64,000 nt of DNA from Turnera subulata (taxonomy: Eukaryota; Streptophyta; Magnoliopsida; Malpighiales; Passifloraceae). Made by a program: the position numbers and the translations under genes. Positions 1 through 13,458 of this stretch are shown here, in pieces. The stretch's first letter is position 1. The number at the start of each line of letters is the position of its first letter. The notes under the pieces are model-generated. The model was not told the origin of the DNA. It was given only the letters and a program-made list of their open reading frames with translations, and searched no databases. The DNA lies in contig JAKUCV010005535.1 of NCBI GenBank assembly GCA_028386065.3, positions 51,270-115,269 on the forward strand. Reading direction: 5' to 3'.

Positions 1-119
1 GCTGCTCAAACTCTAGGATGTGATATTGGATGCTAATGTACTTGCCAGTGATTGTATAGTTTTAGTGCTACTTACCAAATTCTTGACATGAAGATGAAAT
101 TAGAGCTCTTACCTAAAAT

Positions 120-480
120 CCTCCTTGATTGTTGTGTTATCTACATGCTTGCCTGCTTAGTTCGGAGGAGGGGCAGAAACCTGCTGATGGGTGTTTGGAA
201 CAGAGGAGGAGGAAAAGAAACCGTGAGGCGAAGGGTCAAAACAATAAACAGACCAAGGTAAGAATATTGCCTCTAACACTCACTGGATGCTTACCTGTCT
301 AGCAGGGCTGTTATGCTATGAGAATTTATGGACCTCTAGATGGTTTACTCTTATTTTCACAGCCTGTGATTGTTAAAATCAGAGAAGGAGCAGCAGAAAC
401 CTGCAAGCAAAAAATCAAAACAATAAACAAACCAAGGTCAGAACACTACTTGCATGCAATCCTTACATGTTTAGTTTGGC
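120..480 (+). repeat. Diverged tandem exon-like repeat, tail of an unidentified left-hand gene
   Basis: Two related segments, about 175-300 and 370-490, share a core ending AACAATAAAC(A)NACCAAGGT followed by similar downstream sequence. A third partial copy of the downstream part lies near 140-170. Each core ends in a plausible GT splice donor (about 258 and 437). In one frame the two read KETVRRRVKTINRP and AETCKQKIKTINKP; in another they are basic and glutamine/asparagine rich. This looks like a duplicated exon near the 3' end of a plus-strand gene that starts left of the window. I do not recognise the protein. Spacing is roughly 140-180 bases and the copies are clearly diverged. Confidence 0.35.
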
Positions 481-489
481 TGCTTTAAT

Positions 490-2697
490 CTGAGAATTTC
501 TGCTTTTTCAAGAAACAGTTTATCCAAAACCCAGGTTTCAGATTTGCATGGCTAAAAATTTTATGCTTTATATAGCATCACACATTCATGGCAGCAATAA
601 ATCAAAGCGACTTTCAACTGCCTAGAACCAATATGCAGAAAAGGGACCTGCACTTTTGTGGCAATTCATTGCCTTTGGCAGTTTCAAATGCATTGTCATG
701 CATTCATTAAGAGGTCATGGAAAAGGCTGGTGGCACAATGAAGGGGTCACCAAGGGCTGGACTCTTTGTCTTCCTCAACACAAAATCTGAACAGATGTAT
801 AGTACAATTGTTGAATCGGCAATCAATTAATTGCAATGGTTTATAATGTAAACGTATATATTCACAAATATGCAGAAACCTTTTTAATCTGAGGCATTAT
901 TCTGAGCATTGGCCATTTAATTTTGATGGTCTTAAAGCATTTCAGTTACAAATTCTTAATTCTACAGTTAATGATTGCTTCAGCCATCTTCCACCGGGTT
1001 CATTAACATGCTGTCATACATGAAATGTTTGCAATTGGAAACTTGCTAAGGTCTAATGTCAGTTACAATGTCTAATGTGAGTTACAATCTAGTTTTGTAT
1101 GAATGTGCATCATTATGTTGGTAATCAATGTGAATCGAAACCCCCAAGAACTGCAGAAGGAAGCTTGCCACGTGGCAGCTCCACAATTGCCAGGTGTCCT
1201 CACCATGTTGAAGTCTCTGCTTTAATATAATATAATAGATGGCAGAATCCTTCAAACCCAGTTTTAAATATAGTATCGATTTTTTTTATTACAATAGCAT
1301 ACACACCCGGAATCCGACAAGACAATACACGATATCAGCCGGAAAATGATAAAAAGGGATCTGATATGGATCCTCACCCATAAATCTCGTCAGAAAATGA
1401 TCCACCAACTCGGGTCTACTCCATATGCAAGTCGTTGATGTATTCACCACCTAGGCCTCACTCTCCCAAATTCAATCTCTTCCAGCAAAAATTGTGACAC
1501 ACTATTAAATACAATCCCAATTATTTACAAAATGAAAAATTTGGCACGAATAGTCAACATTAAAGAGAAAATTGAGAGAAGCAAAGAAGGATAAGAGCAT
1601 TGTAAGAGAACCTTGTTGTTGGCTCAAAGTATTAGAAGCGAATCGTGCGATGGACGGCTTAGCCTTGTTGGCTCAAAGTGTTCCCCTTGATTGCCATCAT
1701 TCATATAATCCTCCTGGTTCAGTTAGGATTTGTGACATTATTGTAATGTATTTTTTTTTTGATAGTGATTACTGTAATGTATTAGAGGCTGTCACAGTCC
1801 ATCTCTTCATTTCTTCTCCGGATTAATTAAACGGGCTTTGCCTACCATTTTCCAGGAAAAAAAAAAAAACTTCATTAAAGGCTTTGCTATAACACACACA
1901 CAAATATATAGTTGCGCGGTCTAAAATTCAAATTAATGCCTAATATTTTTCTGGGCTAATTAATTGTAATAAGACCTAATAGTAAATAATTATCTCAGGT
2001 CCTACATTTAATCATTTAATTTTTTTATAATGCAATTACTACAAAATTAGCTATCTACAAATGTATATTTTTTGATCGAGTATTTTCTTTTAAGAATTAA
2101 GAAAAGTTTTAAGTTAGGGTTTCAGTTTTTGTTGTCTTAAGATGGGAGACGCAAAGTGTGGTAAAATAGGAAGTTGCAGTAATATTATAGTAGGACGAAA
2201 ATGAGAATGAAATTAAAACAGTAAAAAAATGGAGACTCAAAGCCTACAAAAGGGAAAAGGAAGAGAAAACAGAACTAATTAAGTATATGAGTGTGTTAAG
2301 TCTTTGGGTTTTACTCCCCGTAGACTTTGGTCTATTTATTCTATTTATTATTACTTTGTTTTGTTTTGTTTAGGAAAAGAAGAAAAGGGGTTTTTTTTTT
2401 TTCGATGAAAGAAGCAAAGGGTTAGAAATGACAAAATCCCAAACCCTCCCAAAAAACCCCAACTCTCTCGTCCCGTCTCCGTACCGGGAAGTAGAAGAGA
2501 AGAGAGAGTAGAGAATAAATAAAAGAAATAATAATAATAAGACAGCGAGAAAGAAGAAAGAAGGCATTGGGGGTACTCATTTTTGACCTAGTTCATTTTG
2601 TTTAATTAATTAGTAGTACCAAATCGTGTCTCCTTCTTCTTCTTCCACTCTCAGCTGCTATTGAATTTATTTTTTTGTTTTTTTGGTGATTCAATTG
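490..2697. other. Intergenic region upstream of the YTH gene
   Basis: No supported gene. A short plus-strand reading frame (about 575-708, starting MAAINQSDFQ and ending in TAA) could be a last exon of the left-hand gene, but nothing confirms it. Around 1600-1690 a short phrase containing GGCTCAAAGT occurs twice. From about 1860 the DNA is AT-rich, and 2370-2660 is rich in purine and pyrimidine runs typical of a plant 5' leader just before the YTH start codon at 2698. Confidence 0.5.
1166..1177. promoter_or_regulatory. G-box palindrome TGCCACGTGGCA
   Basis: This is a perfect 12-base palindrome with a CACGTG core, the classic plant G-box bound by bZIP and bHLH factors. It lies about 1.5 kb upstream of the YTH-gene start codon. 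A role in that gene or in the left-hand gene is inference only. Confidence 0.25.
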
Positions 2698-5600
2698 ATG
2701 GACGCATCTTCTTCCTCTCTGTCTTCATCTTCAGCTTCGCATCAAGAGGATCCAGATCGCACTATCTCTGCTGCTGGTATTACTCTTTTCTCCCTTTCTT
2801 TTCTTTCTTTCTTCTCTTCTTGTGTTACACTTTTTGCCTAACCTCCTCCTTCTTGCCTTTACTCATTATATATACCTACAGGAGTGGCATCTGCTAGAAG
2901 GAAACATAATTCCATGGACCAGGTACTTTTACTTGGCCAACTCCTCCCTTTTTCTTTTCTTTTTTTTGTTACCTTTCTTCACTGTATCCATTCTTGTTAG
3001 AAATAGTAGGTGAATGTGTTTCTGCTGCTAGCACTTCATTTTTTTTTGTAATGTATTATTATTTATCAGACAGTCTCATCGCCCAAAGATGAAAGGATTG
3101 TTTCAGCAAATGCTTCTGCGGATGCAGCCATCATAGGCCCACCACCACCTCACGGTGATGTGGCACCCCACATTCAGCCTTCCAATTCTGCTGCAGATGT
3201 TGGCATTCTACTCCCCCTCAATGCTTATGCTTCCCTTGAACAAACAATGCCATATGCTGGTAAGTGCTAACCGTCCTTTCTGGTAACTTGTTACTTGAAT
3301 CTGCTCATATTCTATGAATTACCCACTTCCTTAAACAATGCCATATGCTGGTAACCTTCCTTTCCCTTAACTTTTTCCAAAAATCTGCTCATATTATATG
3401 AATTACCCCCCCTTAACAATGCCATATGCTTCCATTGTGCAATCCTTGTTAAACTCTTGTTGTAATTTTGTTCAGGTTATGGTAATTCTGCTGCTACTTG
3501 GGATGGATATTCTCAGTATTTCAATACTGCTGATGGTTTACATGTATCCCCAGTGAGCATATGACCCCTAACTCTAGCTGCTTTTTCGCTTCCACTTTCA
3601 CTGCAAAGCATCACTTATTTGTTTCCATTCTTCTTCTTGTTTTCTGTTTTTCTTTCATCAGATTATCTACAATGAGAACCCATCTCTTATGTTCCATTCT
3701 GGATATGGTTTCAATAATGAGATGGCGTATGGGCAGTATTCTCCTGTTGCCTCTCCTCTACCTCCTATAATGCTGGAAGGCCAGTTATTCTCTCCTCAGC
3801 ATATTCCAATTGCAGCGCCATCCTTCTATCCACAACCTGCTCCTTCAAATGTCCAATCATCAGTTCCTCTCTCGCCTTCTGAACTCATCAACCCAGAAAG
3901 TAATAGTGAACCTTTTGGGCCTGGATCAGGTTACTTGGTCCATTATGGATCATTTGGTGGGGGTAACATGTCTGCGACACTTGGCTCTAGTCCTTTACCA
4001 TCTCCATCCTCATATCCTCAGCCTATGGGCATACTTGGGCCATATGAACACCATATTGGACAGGTTCGTTTATTCTTCCTTAAATGATGTTGTTGTTGTT
4101 GTTGTTGTTTTCCTGTGAACATCTAGAATGCTTTGGAAGTTAAATTGCCTTCCTTATCCTCAGCCTATGGGCATGCTTTCTTTTTATATTGTTTCTGTAT
4201 TCATCATGAGTGTAGTAAATTGTTATCAGGAAGAGTTGAGAAAGAGCTATAATTGATTATCGGTCTACCTTTTTGAGATTGTGTGCCCTCTGTTTAGGCT
4301 TGCTCTTGCTTTTGGAGACTTTCGTTCTTTTTACCATTTGCCATATTATCCTAACATAAGGATTGTTTTATAATGGAAACTTAATTAATGCATGCCAACT
4401 GAAAAAACCCTCTCATTGTCAATACTTAAAGTGAAGATGCTCTATGCTGCTTGTCCAGGTTACATCGTTTGTTTTTGCTGGTGGCTTAACAACGGATGTA
4501 TCTGTCAAGGCTCCAAAGCAATATATTTGGTTCCATTTCATATTTCTACGACGAATTGCCATGGGCCAATGGAAACATACTCATTGCTAAGACCATAACA
4601 ATGTGTTTGGGATTCGTAGTATAGGGCAAAGGAGGGAGAGAGACAGACAGCGAAAATAGTTCACCTTGTCTTGTTTGCATTTGCTAGGAGGGGATTTTGG
4701 GTAGAAATTAGTGAAAAAGTTTTGAGCTTGCTTCCTCCTGTCGTCCAACTTGGAGTGGATACATTTTGTGGTGAATGGAGTGAAAAGGAAGGTTTTTTAA
4801 TATAAATAGTGAGGTTAAATGGTATCAAAAAAATAATGAGGTTAAATGTTTACCTGCCCCTGTCATGAAAAATTCCACAGGAATGGGGCTAAATTAGTGC
4901 TCCCATTTGTTCTCTTTCCTATAAAACTATCCATAAATCTGAGTTTGATTTTAGTGTTCCCTTTCATTGTCTTCTCTTGTCCATTCCTTTATATTCCGAA
5001 CACACTATAAGAGAGGAAGTTGTAGTTATGTAGTTAGCACTTAAGCAGCGGACATTGTTCTTTATCAGGTGAGAAAGAGAACTGGAATTTAAAACTAGGT
5101 CGAGATAGATGTGCAGTAACAAGTTATAGGAACTGACATCCAATGTGTAAAACAAGAAAGATTAAACCTCTCCCATTGCGGAATTTCCTTATTCTCCTGG
5201 TTTTGGTAATATTGAAACCATTCCTATTTCTATTTGGTGTTAAATTTTTTCTTCAGTTGAGGAAAATTTAATCCCTTTTGTAATTCTATATTTCTCATTT
5301 GAAGTGAGCGAAGCACTGTCAATATTAGAGATTTGTTGAACTTTCTTATTTACCTCATATATCAAATAGTATGTTGACTGCTCCAATGGAAAACAAGTTT
5401 GTATTGGAAGACATTCCTGGCTGAAAATTTATGGTTCTAGTGATTGCTACATGCTTACACTCATTACCTGTAGAAACTATGAACTATCTTCTTACATGGT
5501 TTGCCCCTATTGCGGGTCTTCTATTTCCTTTCATGCACTCCCTGTTACTGGATGGCAGATCTGTTTGGCCAAACCAACCTGGTTTCTACTGGGACTTGAG

Positions 5601-8600
5601 TTTTTTTTATTTTAAAAAAACTCAGGGATGTTTTATGTGACAGGAGGATGGTTGAAGCATGCATTTATTTTTTGCAGCTGTGGCTGCCTGCCTTTCTTAT
5701 CCCTACTTTTGGTTTTGGAAGAAAGGACAGATTTACCCACATCAACTGAAACTGCCAATTTTTTGTTTTTGTTTTCTCATTTTTCTGGATTTTATTTTGG
5801 AAACATTTAGGTAAAGAAAAACAAGTGTTCTTACATATTATCATATGTTGTCTAGTCCATGATAGTGATTTTTTGGAAAAAAGTTTATGCTGCCAAATTT
5901 TACTGCAAATAGGACATGAAATTGTGAGGTATTAATTTAATCGATTGTTGAGGGAGAAAATATATGGTTTGTGGTGTCTGCTTTTTTGATTGTAAATTTG
6001 GCCACCATAAGTGCTGGCAAATGGACTCTTCTTTTATACTTGTCCTTGAATAAGTAGATTACAATATTGCCTTTTCTTCATTCATTGTTGTTAAATAATA
6101 GCAGTTTTCTCAACAGAGACCATACCATGGATATGGACTAGCATCGAGTTCCCCCACCAGACATTACCAGCACAGTGATTCTTATCATGGGTCTAATTTC
6201 CGAAGTGGTTCAGCTTCTTATTCTGGGGCTAATGATCGGATGCGAATCACCTTTGACAAGGGAAGGAGAAGAGAGAGGGACCAGGATTCAATCAACACTT
6301 CAAATGATTCACTTTCTTCTGACTGCAACCGAGGACCAAGAGCTTCAAAGCCTAAAGGAAAGAGCAACACTGAACCATGTTCTTCCTCTGGCAATGGAAA
6401 AGATGATTCTTCTGCCTCTGGAAGTCAACTTGAGTTATATAACCGACCGGATTTTGTTACTGATTATGAGAATGCCAAATTCTTTATAATCAAATCTTTT
6501 AGTGAAGACAATGTTCATAAAAGCATTAAATACAGTGTTTGGGCAAGCACACCTCATGGTAACAAAAAGTTGGATGCTGCATATCGTGAAGCAAAGGAGA
6601 AGGGTGGTGACTGTCCGGTGTACCTCTTTTTTTCGGTATGTTGCCATGGCTGGATAATCGTATGAAAAAAAAATTATGAATCAATTATTTCTTAAGCGAC
6701 TCAAAATACTGAAATGTTTGTCTTCCATGTGCCCCTAATATTTGAAATGGCTTTTACAACCTGAAGGTTCTGCATAAATCCTATGTCTTTCAAAACCGAA
6801 AATGAGGGGATGGAGGGAGCTAGGGAGAAAGAAAAGGGTAATTGACCTGTGATTGTATATGAACTAATAGTTGTAGACATACCCACTTGAGGATTTGCTC
6901 TAGTGTTCAATAAATTGTGAAAACAAATTAGTGTGTAGCTGTCCTGTATCATTAGCTTCGGAGTGAATGAGTGTCTGTGAGAGAGTTAGAATGCTGGAAG
7001 TGACAGGAGTAAAATTATTCCCATGATATGTGTTACTAAGGTGCTGGATGAGTAGCTTGCTATGTTTTCTACAAGTTCTCTCAAACCCTTGGTTTGGAAA
7101 ATCATGTTTCAAAAGGCACGAAGTTGTGGCAAAAAGTCCAGGTATATGCAAACCCTAACCATATTGAGAAAGACCATTTTAACAATTTCTTAAACATGCT
7201 ATTTATCTTGATTGACAAATTGTAAATAAGATATTCGGGAAACATTAGTCAGAAATCCGTTAAATGTTTATTTATAAAGATTGATGTTGATGCTAAAGTT
7301 ATATTTCACGCATGGTTGTGGTGGAAAAAGCTGTTGTTGTTGTTTGATCAACAAGAAGCTAGTTTCAAATTTCTTATCCTCAATTGGCATCGATAACATT
7401 TGATGAACCTGTACCATTCCAACCATGTTATTTTATTTCGATAAATCTATCGTTTTTTATAAGGAACTCTTAATCATTTTAGATTGATTATTTCAGTGAA
7501 AAAAACTTGCATTGCTGTAGCTCATCAGTTGTCTTGCATGTGGTGGTTGTCTTTTTGTAGGTCAATGCTAGTGGATTGTTCTGTGGGGTGGCTGAAATGA
7601 TCGGACCTGTAGATTTTGAGAGAGACGCTGATTACTGGCAGCAAGATAGGTGGAGTGGTCAGTTCCCGGTTAAGTGGCATATTATCAAAGACGTTCCGAA
7701 TAGTCGATTCAGACATATAGTACTGCAAAATAATGATAACAAGCCTGTTACTCACAGTCGAGATTCTCAAGAGGTGGATTCTTTTTTCAGCCTTTATTTC
7801 CTCTTTCTTTTTGCCTATACTTTCCAGCTTGTTTTATTAGCGCAAGAATGTTTAGAACATTGATGTCATTTCCATGAGTCAAGCATGCACAGAGGTTTAT
7901 TATATTCTCTAGGTTCTAGAAATTGTTTTGGTATGGGAAGTGAAGGACTTCAAAAACATGAACCCTTACTCTGCTTTCAAGAGAGGCCTTGGAAAGTGAA
8001 TCCTCTGGGATACAGTTAAATATAGATACATTATTCCTTGTTTATGACAATTAAAATATTACAGCCTATTTCTGGACTCAAATTTCACACCAGACATTAA
8101 AGTAGTTGATGCCATGATCTCGGATTATAGGAAAATCTGTGAGATCATTTAGGACAACCAAAGTAGTAGGTATAAAGTAGGAAAATTTGATTATAAGTAA
8201 AATATATGACACCTAAAGTCACATACACGTCCATATATTTTGATATTTTCATGGGATCTTCTCTGGCTTTGGCTGGATAAAAATTCAGTTGACAATGGTA
8301 ATTCCAGCTGCTTTAAGTTCTGTGAGTGCAACTATATAGGCATTCCATGTTTTAAAGGTCAGTTTGATATATATGGGGGATTCATGTTTATAGTTTTGAA
8401 GAAAAGTTCTACTTAAATTCTTTAAAGATGAGGATTTTCTTCACCAAAGGATCCTACTATTAGTTCATTGTAGGAAACTTCTTTTCAAAAATAAATTTTC
8501 AAGCCACAGTCATTGCTTGCTCTGGATATTGAAGAGTCTTGTGCTAGATTAGGAGTTAATTTAGCACCCCAATAAAAAGATTCAGTGTCAATTTTCTCAT

Positions 8601-9155
8601 GATTTCAGCACGTCTTACCTATTATCTCACTGGATGTATAGTTCGTTTTCACTTTTTGTTTGTAAACGATTTTTCCATAAATATCAGATCAATGTTTGCT
8701 TGTCACCAGTTTCTTTTGGTTTTCTGTTGTCCGTTTGAAAGATTCTTTTCATCTAATAATGCTTTGGTGCTGTAATGTATAATTATCAGGTCCAACTAGA
8801 ACAAGGAATTGAGATGTTGAAAATTTTCAAGCATCATGATGCACAAACGTCTATTCTAGATGATTTCGAATTTTATGATCAGCGGGAGACAACTTTGAAG
8901 GAAAAAAGAACCAAGCAACAACCTAAACTGACTACAGACGCTCCAGGAATGCTTGTTGATGGGACTATGAATCAAATCGCTGATAGTTTTGTGCAAGCAC
9001 TCAAATTGGACGGGGGTATTAAACAAACAGCTGAAACTGAAATGGGGGCTAGCTCAAGAAACGATTCTGTGGTCCCGGATAATAATTCTGATGGGGCTGT
9101 CCAGTTTGCTAATGATTCTGACATTGTGGTTTTACCGAGCCAAAGATTTGATTAA
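2698..9155 (+). CDS. YTH-domain m6A RNA-binding protein, ECT family
   Basis: An RNA-binding reader of N6-methyladenosine in mRNA, expected in cytoplasm. I join eight coding exons: 2698-2776, 2882-2922, 3070-3259, 3476-3552, 3662-4063, 6117-6635, 7561-7773 and 8790-9155. All have GT-AG borders and matching phases and give 628 aa. The first 360 or so residues are low-complexity and rich in Ser, Pro, Tyr and Gly, as in plant DF-type ECT proteins. The YTH domain runs from about residue 370 to 540. The aromatic cage is visible as W405 (SVWAST), W462 and W467 (YWQQDRW), and [15 protein letters not shown] is typical of the family. The start is the first ATG in an open phase-consistent exon. Introns 5 (2.05 kb) and 7 (1.0 kb) hold no gene I can support. 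A TTG microsatellite sits at about 4086-4110 in intron 5. Which ECT orthologue this is cannot be told by eye. Confidence 0.93.
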
Positions 9156-10170
9156 CTGTAGTTTGTATGGTCCAGTGAAGTTAGAAAAGGGCAACAGAGT
9201 ACTGGAGAATGAAGTGGTGGGAGGAAGGATTAGTTCTCAGTAAAAAATTGATTGTAGTTTAATTGACAGATGGGGGGGCATATTGTTGTAGTTTTCTCTG
9301 TATCTTTATCTAGCTCTCTGCTCTTTGCTGACAACAAAGGTGGTATGTGCGGCATTCCAGGCAACCTGGTCCCACTCTAACTTGAGTTGTTTTATGTTGT
9401 TTTCCGCTGTTGTCACAATTCAGGGAAGTTAAGCGGGCAGTATTCCTTGAAGAAGGAATGTGGTATCTGAAAATATAAGTCATGACGGCTGGATACTTTG
9501 GGAGTAGATTTTTGTACACTATGTACCTATGCCTAATCTGATTTTCTTTTCTTTTTTTTTTGGTTTTGTTCTGCAGTCTCTCAGGGGACTCGCAGATTTG
9601 CCATTTTTTTGGGGCCAAAAGTATTGATGAAATAGGGAATCTCAGTTACCTTTGTGGTTAAATCCCATGGTTGAATCGGTTCTGTACTAATTTTTTCAAC
9701 AAATTATACATGTAGAACATGCCTGCTAACCACTTTTCTCTTTTGAGTTGCTGTAAGAATTTGGAGATTTGTTTTGGTCCTTAATAAGTATTGTTAGAAA
9801 TTGTGAAATGAAGGAAGTATATGGCCGTGCAGAATTTTCTGCACGCATAGCATGTGTTGTAGCACTTCGCTATTGCGTTTGGAATGCAGAAGCAGAAGCC
9901 ATTGCCATGAGCCTTTTTACTTGTGATCTTGGCTGGCACTAAAAAATTCTTTATTAAGTACATGGCAACATATCTCCAAATATTTACCCTTAACCCAGAT
10001 TTTTTTTTTCCTCTTGGTGACCTACCAAATGTAATCTTGTCTGATTGACAAGGCTTCACAACCATCAAGCCGTGACCATCGTATAACCGCTGTAGGTATG
10101 CTTAACGGAAAACTGATTTGTAAGTGATCAACAAAATTCAATATATGAGTTCTCAAAGAAAAAACAAAAT
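9156..10170. other. YTH 3' UTR and intergenic DNA
   Basis: Sequence to about 9640 is probably the 3' UTR of the YTH gene. The rest is AT-rich intergenic DNA without a supported gene, up to the outer edge of the kinase inverted duplication near 10170. Confidence 0.5.
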
Positions 10171-10580
10171 TCAATATATAAATGGCATAAGAATGATTAA
10201 TAATTTAAGGTGACGTGTGGCACAATAAAAAGCGAAGACTGTTTCCCATCTCGGCTTTCATATTATTGCACAGATTTCGTCATAATCGTAGCAAATGCCT
10301 AATATTTCTCCTGAGACCAAAAGGGAAGGTGGAGAAACAACTTGACAAATTGCTTGCAAGCACATCTCATCAAACACTAATTCAGCAACAGAAATCCATT
10401 CAAAAGGAAATCCCAATCCAGGTGTCATTATCATATACTTTCCTTAACTAAAAATGAAAAAGAAAGAAAACTTGATAAATACAAAGCTAAAAGATATCAC
10501 CTCTCCCCACCCATTTTTCTTCTTTTCCACTTGTTTCTATTTTTATGTCCTACTATAATTTCGTTCCATTCCTTTGGACA

Positions 10581-13458
10581 TCAGTCAACAGTCATGGGTA
10601 GGGACATGCAACATCTGAAGCGAGCCTTCCTTACGGTAGTCATGATCTCAGTCTCTGCATCCTCAAGCATTTTGACAACTTCAACAAAGGTTGGCCTCAC
10701 ATCAGGGTTCGCATCCCAGCACCGAGTCATTATCTCACTTAGAGCAGGCAAGCAATCACCAGGGATGGTAGGACGGACGCCCTTATTGACAACTGCAAAA
10801 GCTGCCTGCACCGCGGTCATGTTATGGAATGGAAGATTTCCGGTGATGAGTTCCCATAGCACAATCCCAAAGCTATAGACATCCACTTTCTGTGTGTAAG
10901 GCCTGTGTTGGATCATCTCCCTGCACAAAGGAACAAGAAGACAACAGTATATCTTAGATCTGCTTAATCCAAACAAGGAGTGATCATTCACAGAAAGAAA
11001 CCAATGAGGGTAACCAAGCTCTTCACTAACAAGTACTTTACCAGCAATCAATGAGCATCATCTTTACAGCTACAAAAGATGATAACACGTCCTCCTCTCA
11101 AGTATCACCATTACTTTCAAAAAGAATAAGGCCCTAGTGATACAGTTCCTAATTTTTTCGTCACCAGTATCCAAAACAACTACTCTATTGACAGTTCAGT
11201 CGGACAAGCTCAGTCAAAGCAACCATAACATACAGCAGCTGGATTGACTTGATTGCTTGAGAGACTAGGGGAAGATGATTTTTAACCATCTGAATAGAAT
11301 TGCGGCAGTACATCAGATAAACTTGGTTTTGTAACCAACAGATGAAGCCACAAACGCCTAATGCAATGGCCTTATCAAGCCAATAAAAGAGCAAGTGAAA
11401 AAAGGAACTTTCCTTGAAAAAGAAAATAAGATAAGTTATTGACTATTTAATCAACTAAATCCATCTGAAAAACACCAAAACAGTGATCTCAACGTAACAG
11501 AAATACACTCATAGTTCAAGCATAGTGAAGAGGTGTGCTACAATCTAGATCTTGAATCTGTTCATTTCTGAGGGAATACACATATATTCCGGGCATCACG
11601 AATCAGTAAATGGTCACTTTTAAAATGTAAAACCATGGAAATTAACCACTATAAAGATTGTGAAACCATGTAAATTGACCAAAATGAAATACAGGATCGG
11701 ATATAGCAACGTATGAATAGAGAAAAAGAAAAAAGTTAACATTTGGCAAAGGCTTTATAAATGCTCCGACTACTGTTCATTTGCCCAATATGCTCATTAT
11801 AATTGAAACCTGCAAACATTTTGCTAAACCATTTTGTTTTACCAGTAATATGTTTCTTTTGTAATTTGAACACTTACATGAGAAAAATATAATATCATAT
11901 GGCTTCAGTTGCTTCTGCAAACCATTTAAGCAATGATTAATTCAAGCTAACACCTTCCTAGAGCGTAACTGATTCGCAAACCATTTGTGAGTTCCTATTC
12001 TATTCAAGAATAAAAGAACTTGCCGCACAAGTCCAACAAAACATCGCTAGATTCTTAAAAGTTAATAAAAGGAGTCCAGATTCAAGAGCAGGAAAGTTCA
12101 AAAACCAACAAAGGACTAATGCAATGATCTACTGTGGACCTCACCATGTTAGGCTCGTAACCTAGACAGCAGTTTGAGCTACAAGACAGCAGATAGGCAC
12201 TTAAAATGAAAGCTAGATACGAAGCTAAAAACCAGCATTAGAGATTGAATCTCGAAGCCTAATAAACAATAATCGAACAACACAGCCTGTCTCTCTCTTG
12301 CAACGGTCGAACCAAGAAGTCCATGGGCAGTTACAAGCATTCATTCGAGAGTACAATCATCAATCAGAGGAAAAAAGAAACAGGATGGTGGCAAAATTCA
12401 AGAACCCAGATATAAGGAGTAAAACACAAAACCAAGGACCGACAGGCATCACATTTCATTGGTTAAAGAAATAAAGAGTCAGAAAAAAATAAAAGAAAGT
12501 AGCACCGTAATCCTAGATAAGTTAGGGATTAAGAGTCTTACGGTGCCATCCAGCGATATGTCCCCGTCTCTGGTGTCATTCCTTCAGTCTGCACCTCAAT
12601 GCGAGCCACCCCAAAATCAGCAATCTTGATGGATTTGTCCCCAAAAATCAAAAGATTGTCTGACTTCAAATCTCTATGAATGAGGTTAAGCCCATGGACA
12701 TGGGCCATCCCCTTTGCAACGTCTAATGCCTGCTTAACTGCCAACTTGAGTGGCACTGCCCTATTCTGGCGTTTGGTCAAGAATTGGCGGACCGAACCTC
12801 CTTTGGCATATTCGGTAACGATGCACCACACCATGGGTTTGAAACAGGCCCCAATGAATCGAACGATGTTGGGATGCTTTAGATTGGCGAGCATGGTAAC
12901 TTCCTGCTGAAACTGTTGCTCCATCAGCTTTGCCTTATCAGGGTCATTCTGGGGCCTCTCCAAGATTTTGATGGCGACATCCTCCCCGTTATAGGTGCCC
13001 CTGTAGAGTTTACCAAACGCCCCCTGTGCAAAAGGCGGGCCCATATTGAGCTTTCTCAAATCAATGGTCCACTCATCATAATCTTCAAGGCCACAGGTTG
13101 GGAAGTTGGGATCCATGAGGGCATGAGCCAGCGCATCATCACTCAGAGCATGAGTAACTCGTTTTGTCCGGTGGTTGACGCTGTGGGCTACAGAGTAGTT
13201 GTCGGTAGCATGGCGCTTCAAACCTTGGTGATTGAGTATGCGGGTATGAGAATCGTTAGAGCCAACGCTGCTGTTATCGATGGACATTGCAACGGAGCCA
13301 CCGCCGTTGCTGGTCTGTAAGCTTCCAAAGCTGTCGATTGACATGTTGGAACCCTCACCGCCAAGTTTATGATAAAACCCTTGGGAAAGGTCATGGAAGT
13401 TGTTGTCATGGGGAGTGTTGAGGTCGATAATCCCTGGATATTTGAGCGCCCCTTCCAT
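10581..13458 (-). CDS. STY13: Raf-like Ser/Thr(/Tyr) protein kinase, STY13-type (copy A)
   Basis: A cytosolic plant Raf-like protein kinase resembling Arabidopsis STY13. Two coding exons, 13458-12542 and 10920-10581, join within the APE codon (GCACC|G) and give 418 aa. Residues 1-125 are a Ser/Gly-rich plant-specific leader. The kinase domain follows with glycine loop AQGAFG (144-149), VAIK lysine 164, HRDLK with Asp263, DFG 281-283, and APE split across the junction. The 3' exon reads [12 protein letters not shown] and ends PMTVD. The intron is 1621 bp. A 5'-UTR intron (about 14036-13577, GT-AG) precedes the start codon. The gene is divergent from an apparently identical protein at 17060-20205. 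Coding differences I could find are all third-position synonymous. Confidence 0.95.

Noticed and set aside
4600..4860. Possible MITE in YTH intron 5 (TGTTTGGGATTCGTAG start)
   Set aside because: No matching inverted end or flanking duplication could be found.
4392..5810. Several frames of 60-70 codons in YTH intron 5
   Set aside because: No family resemblance, AT-rich composition, and they lie between well-joined exons.
10921..11051. A longer second kinase exon beginning inside the intron (MIAGK or TTG-type start)
   Set aside because: The acceptor TTGTGCAG|GGAGATG restores MAPEMIQHR exactly, so the upstream frame is intron.
12680..13320. Open frames on the plus strand inside the first exon of kinase copy A
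   Set aside because: They are antisense shadows of the conserved kinase codons; the same shadows recur in copy A'.
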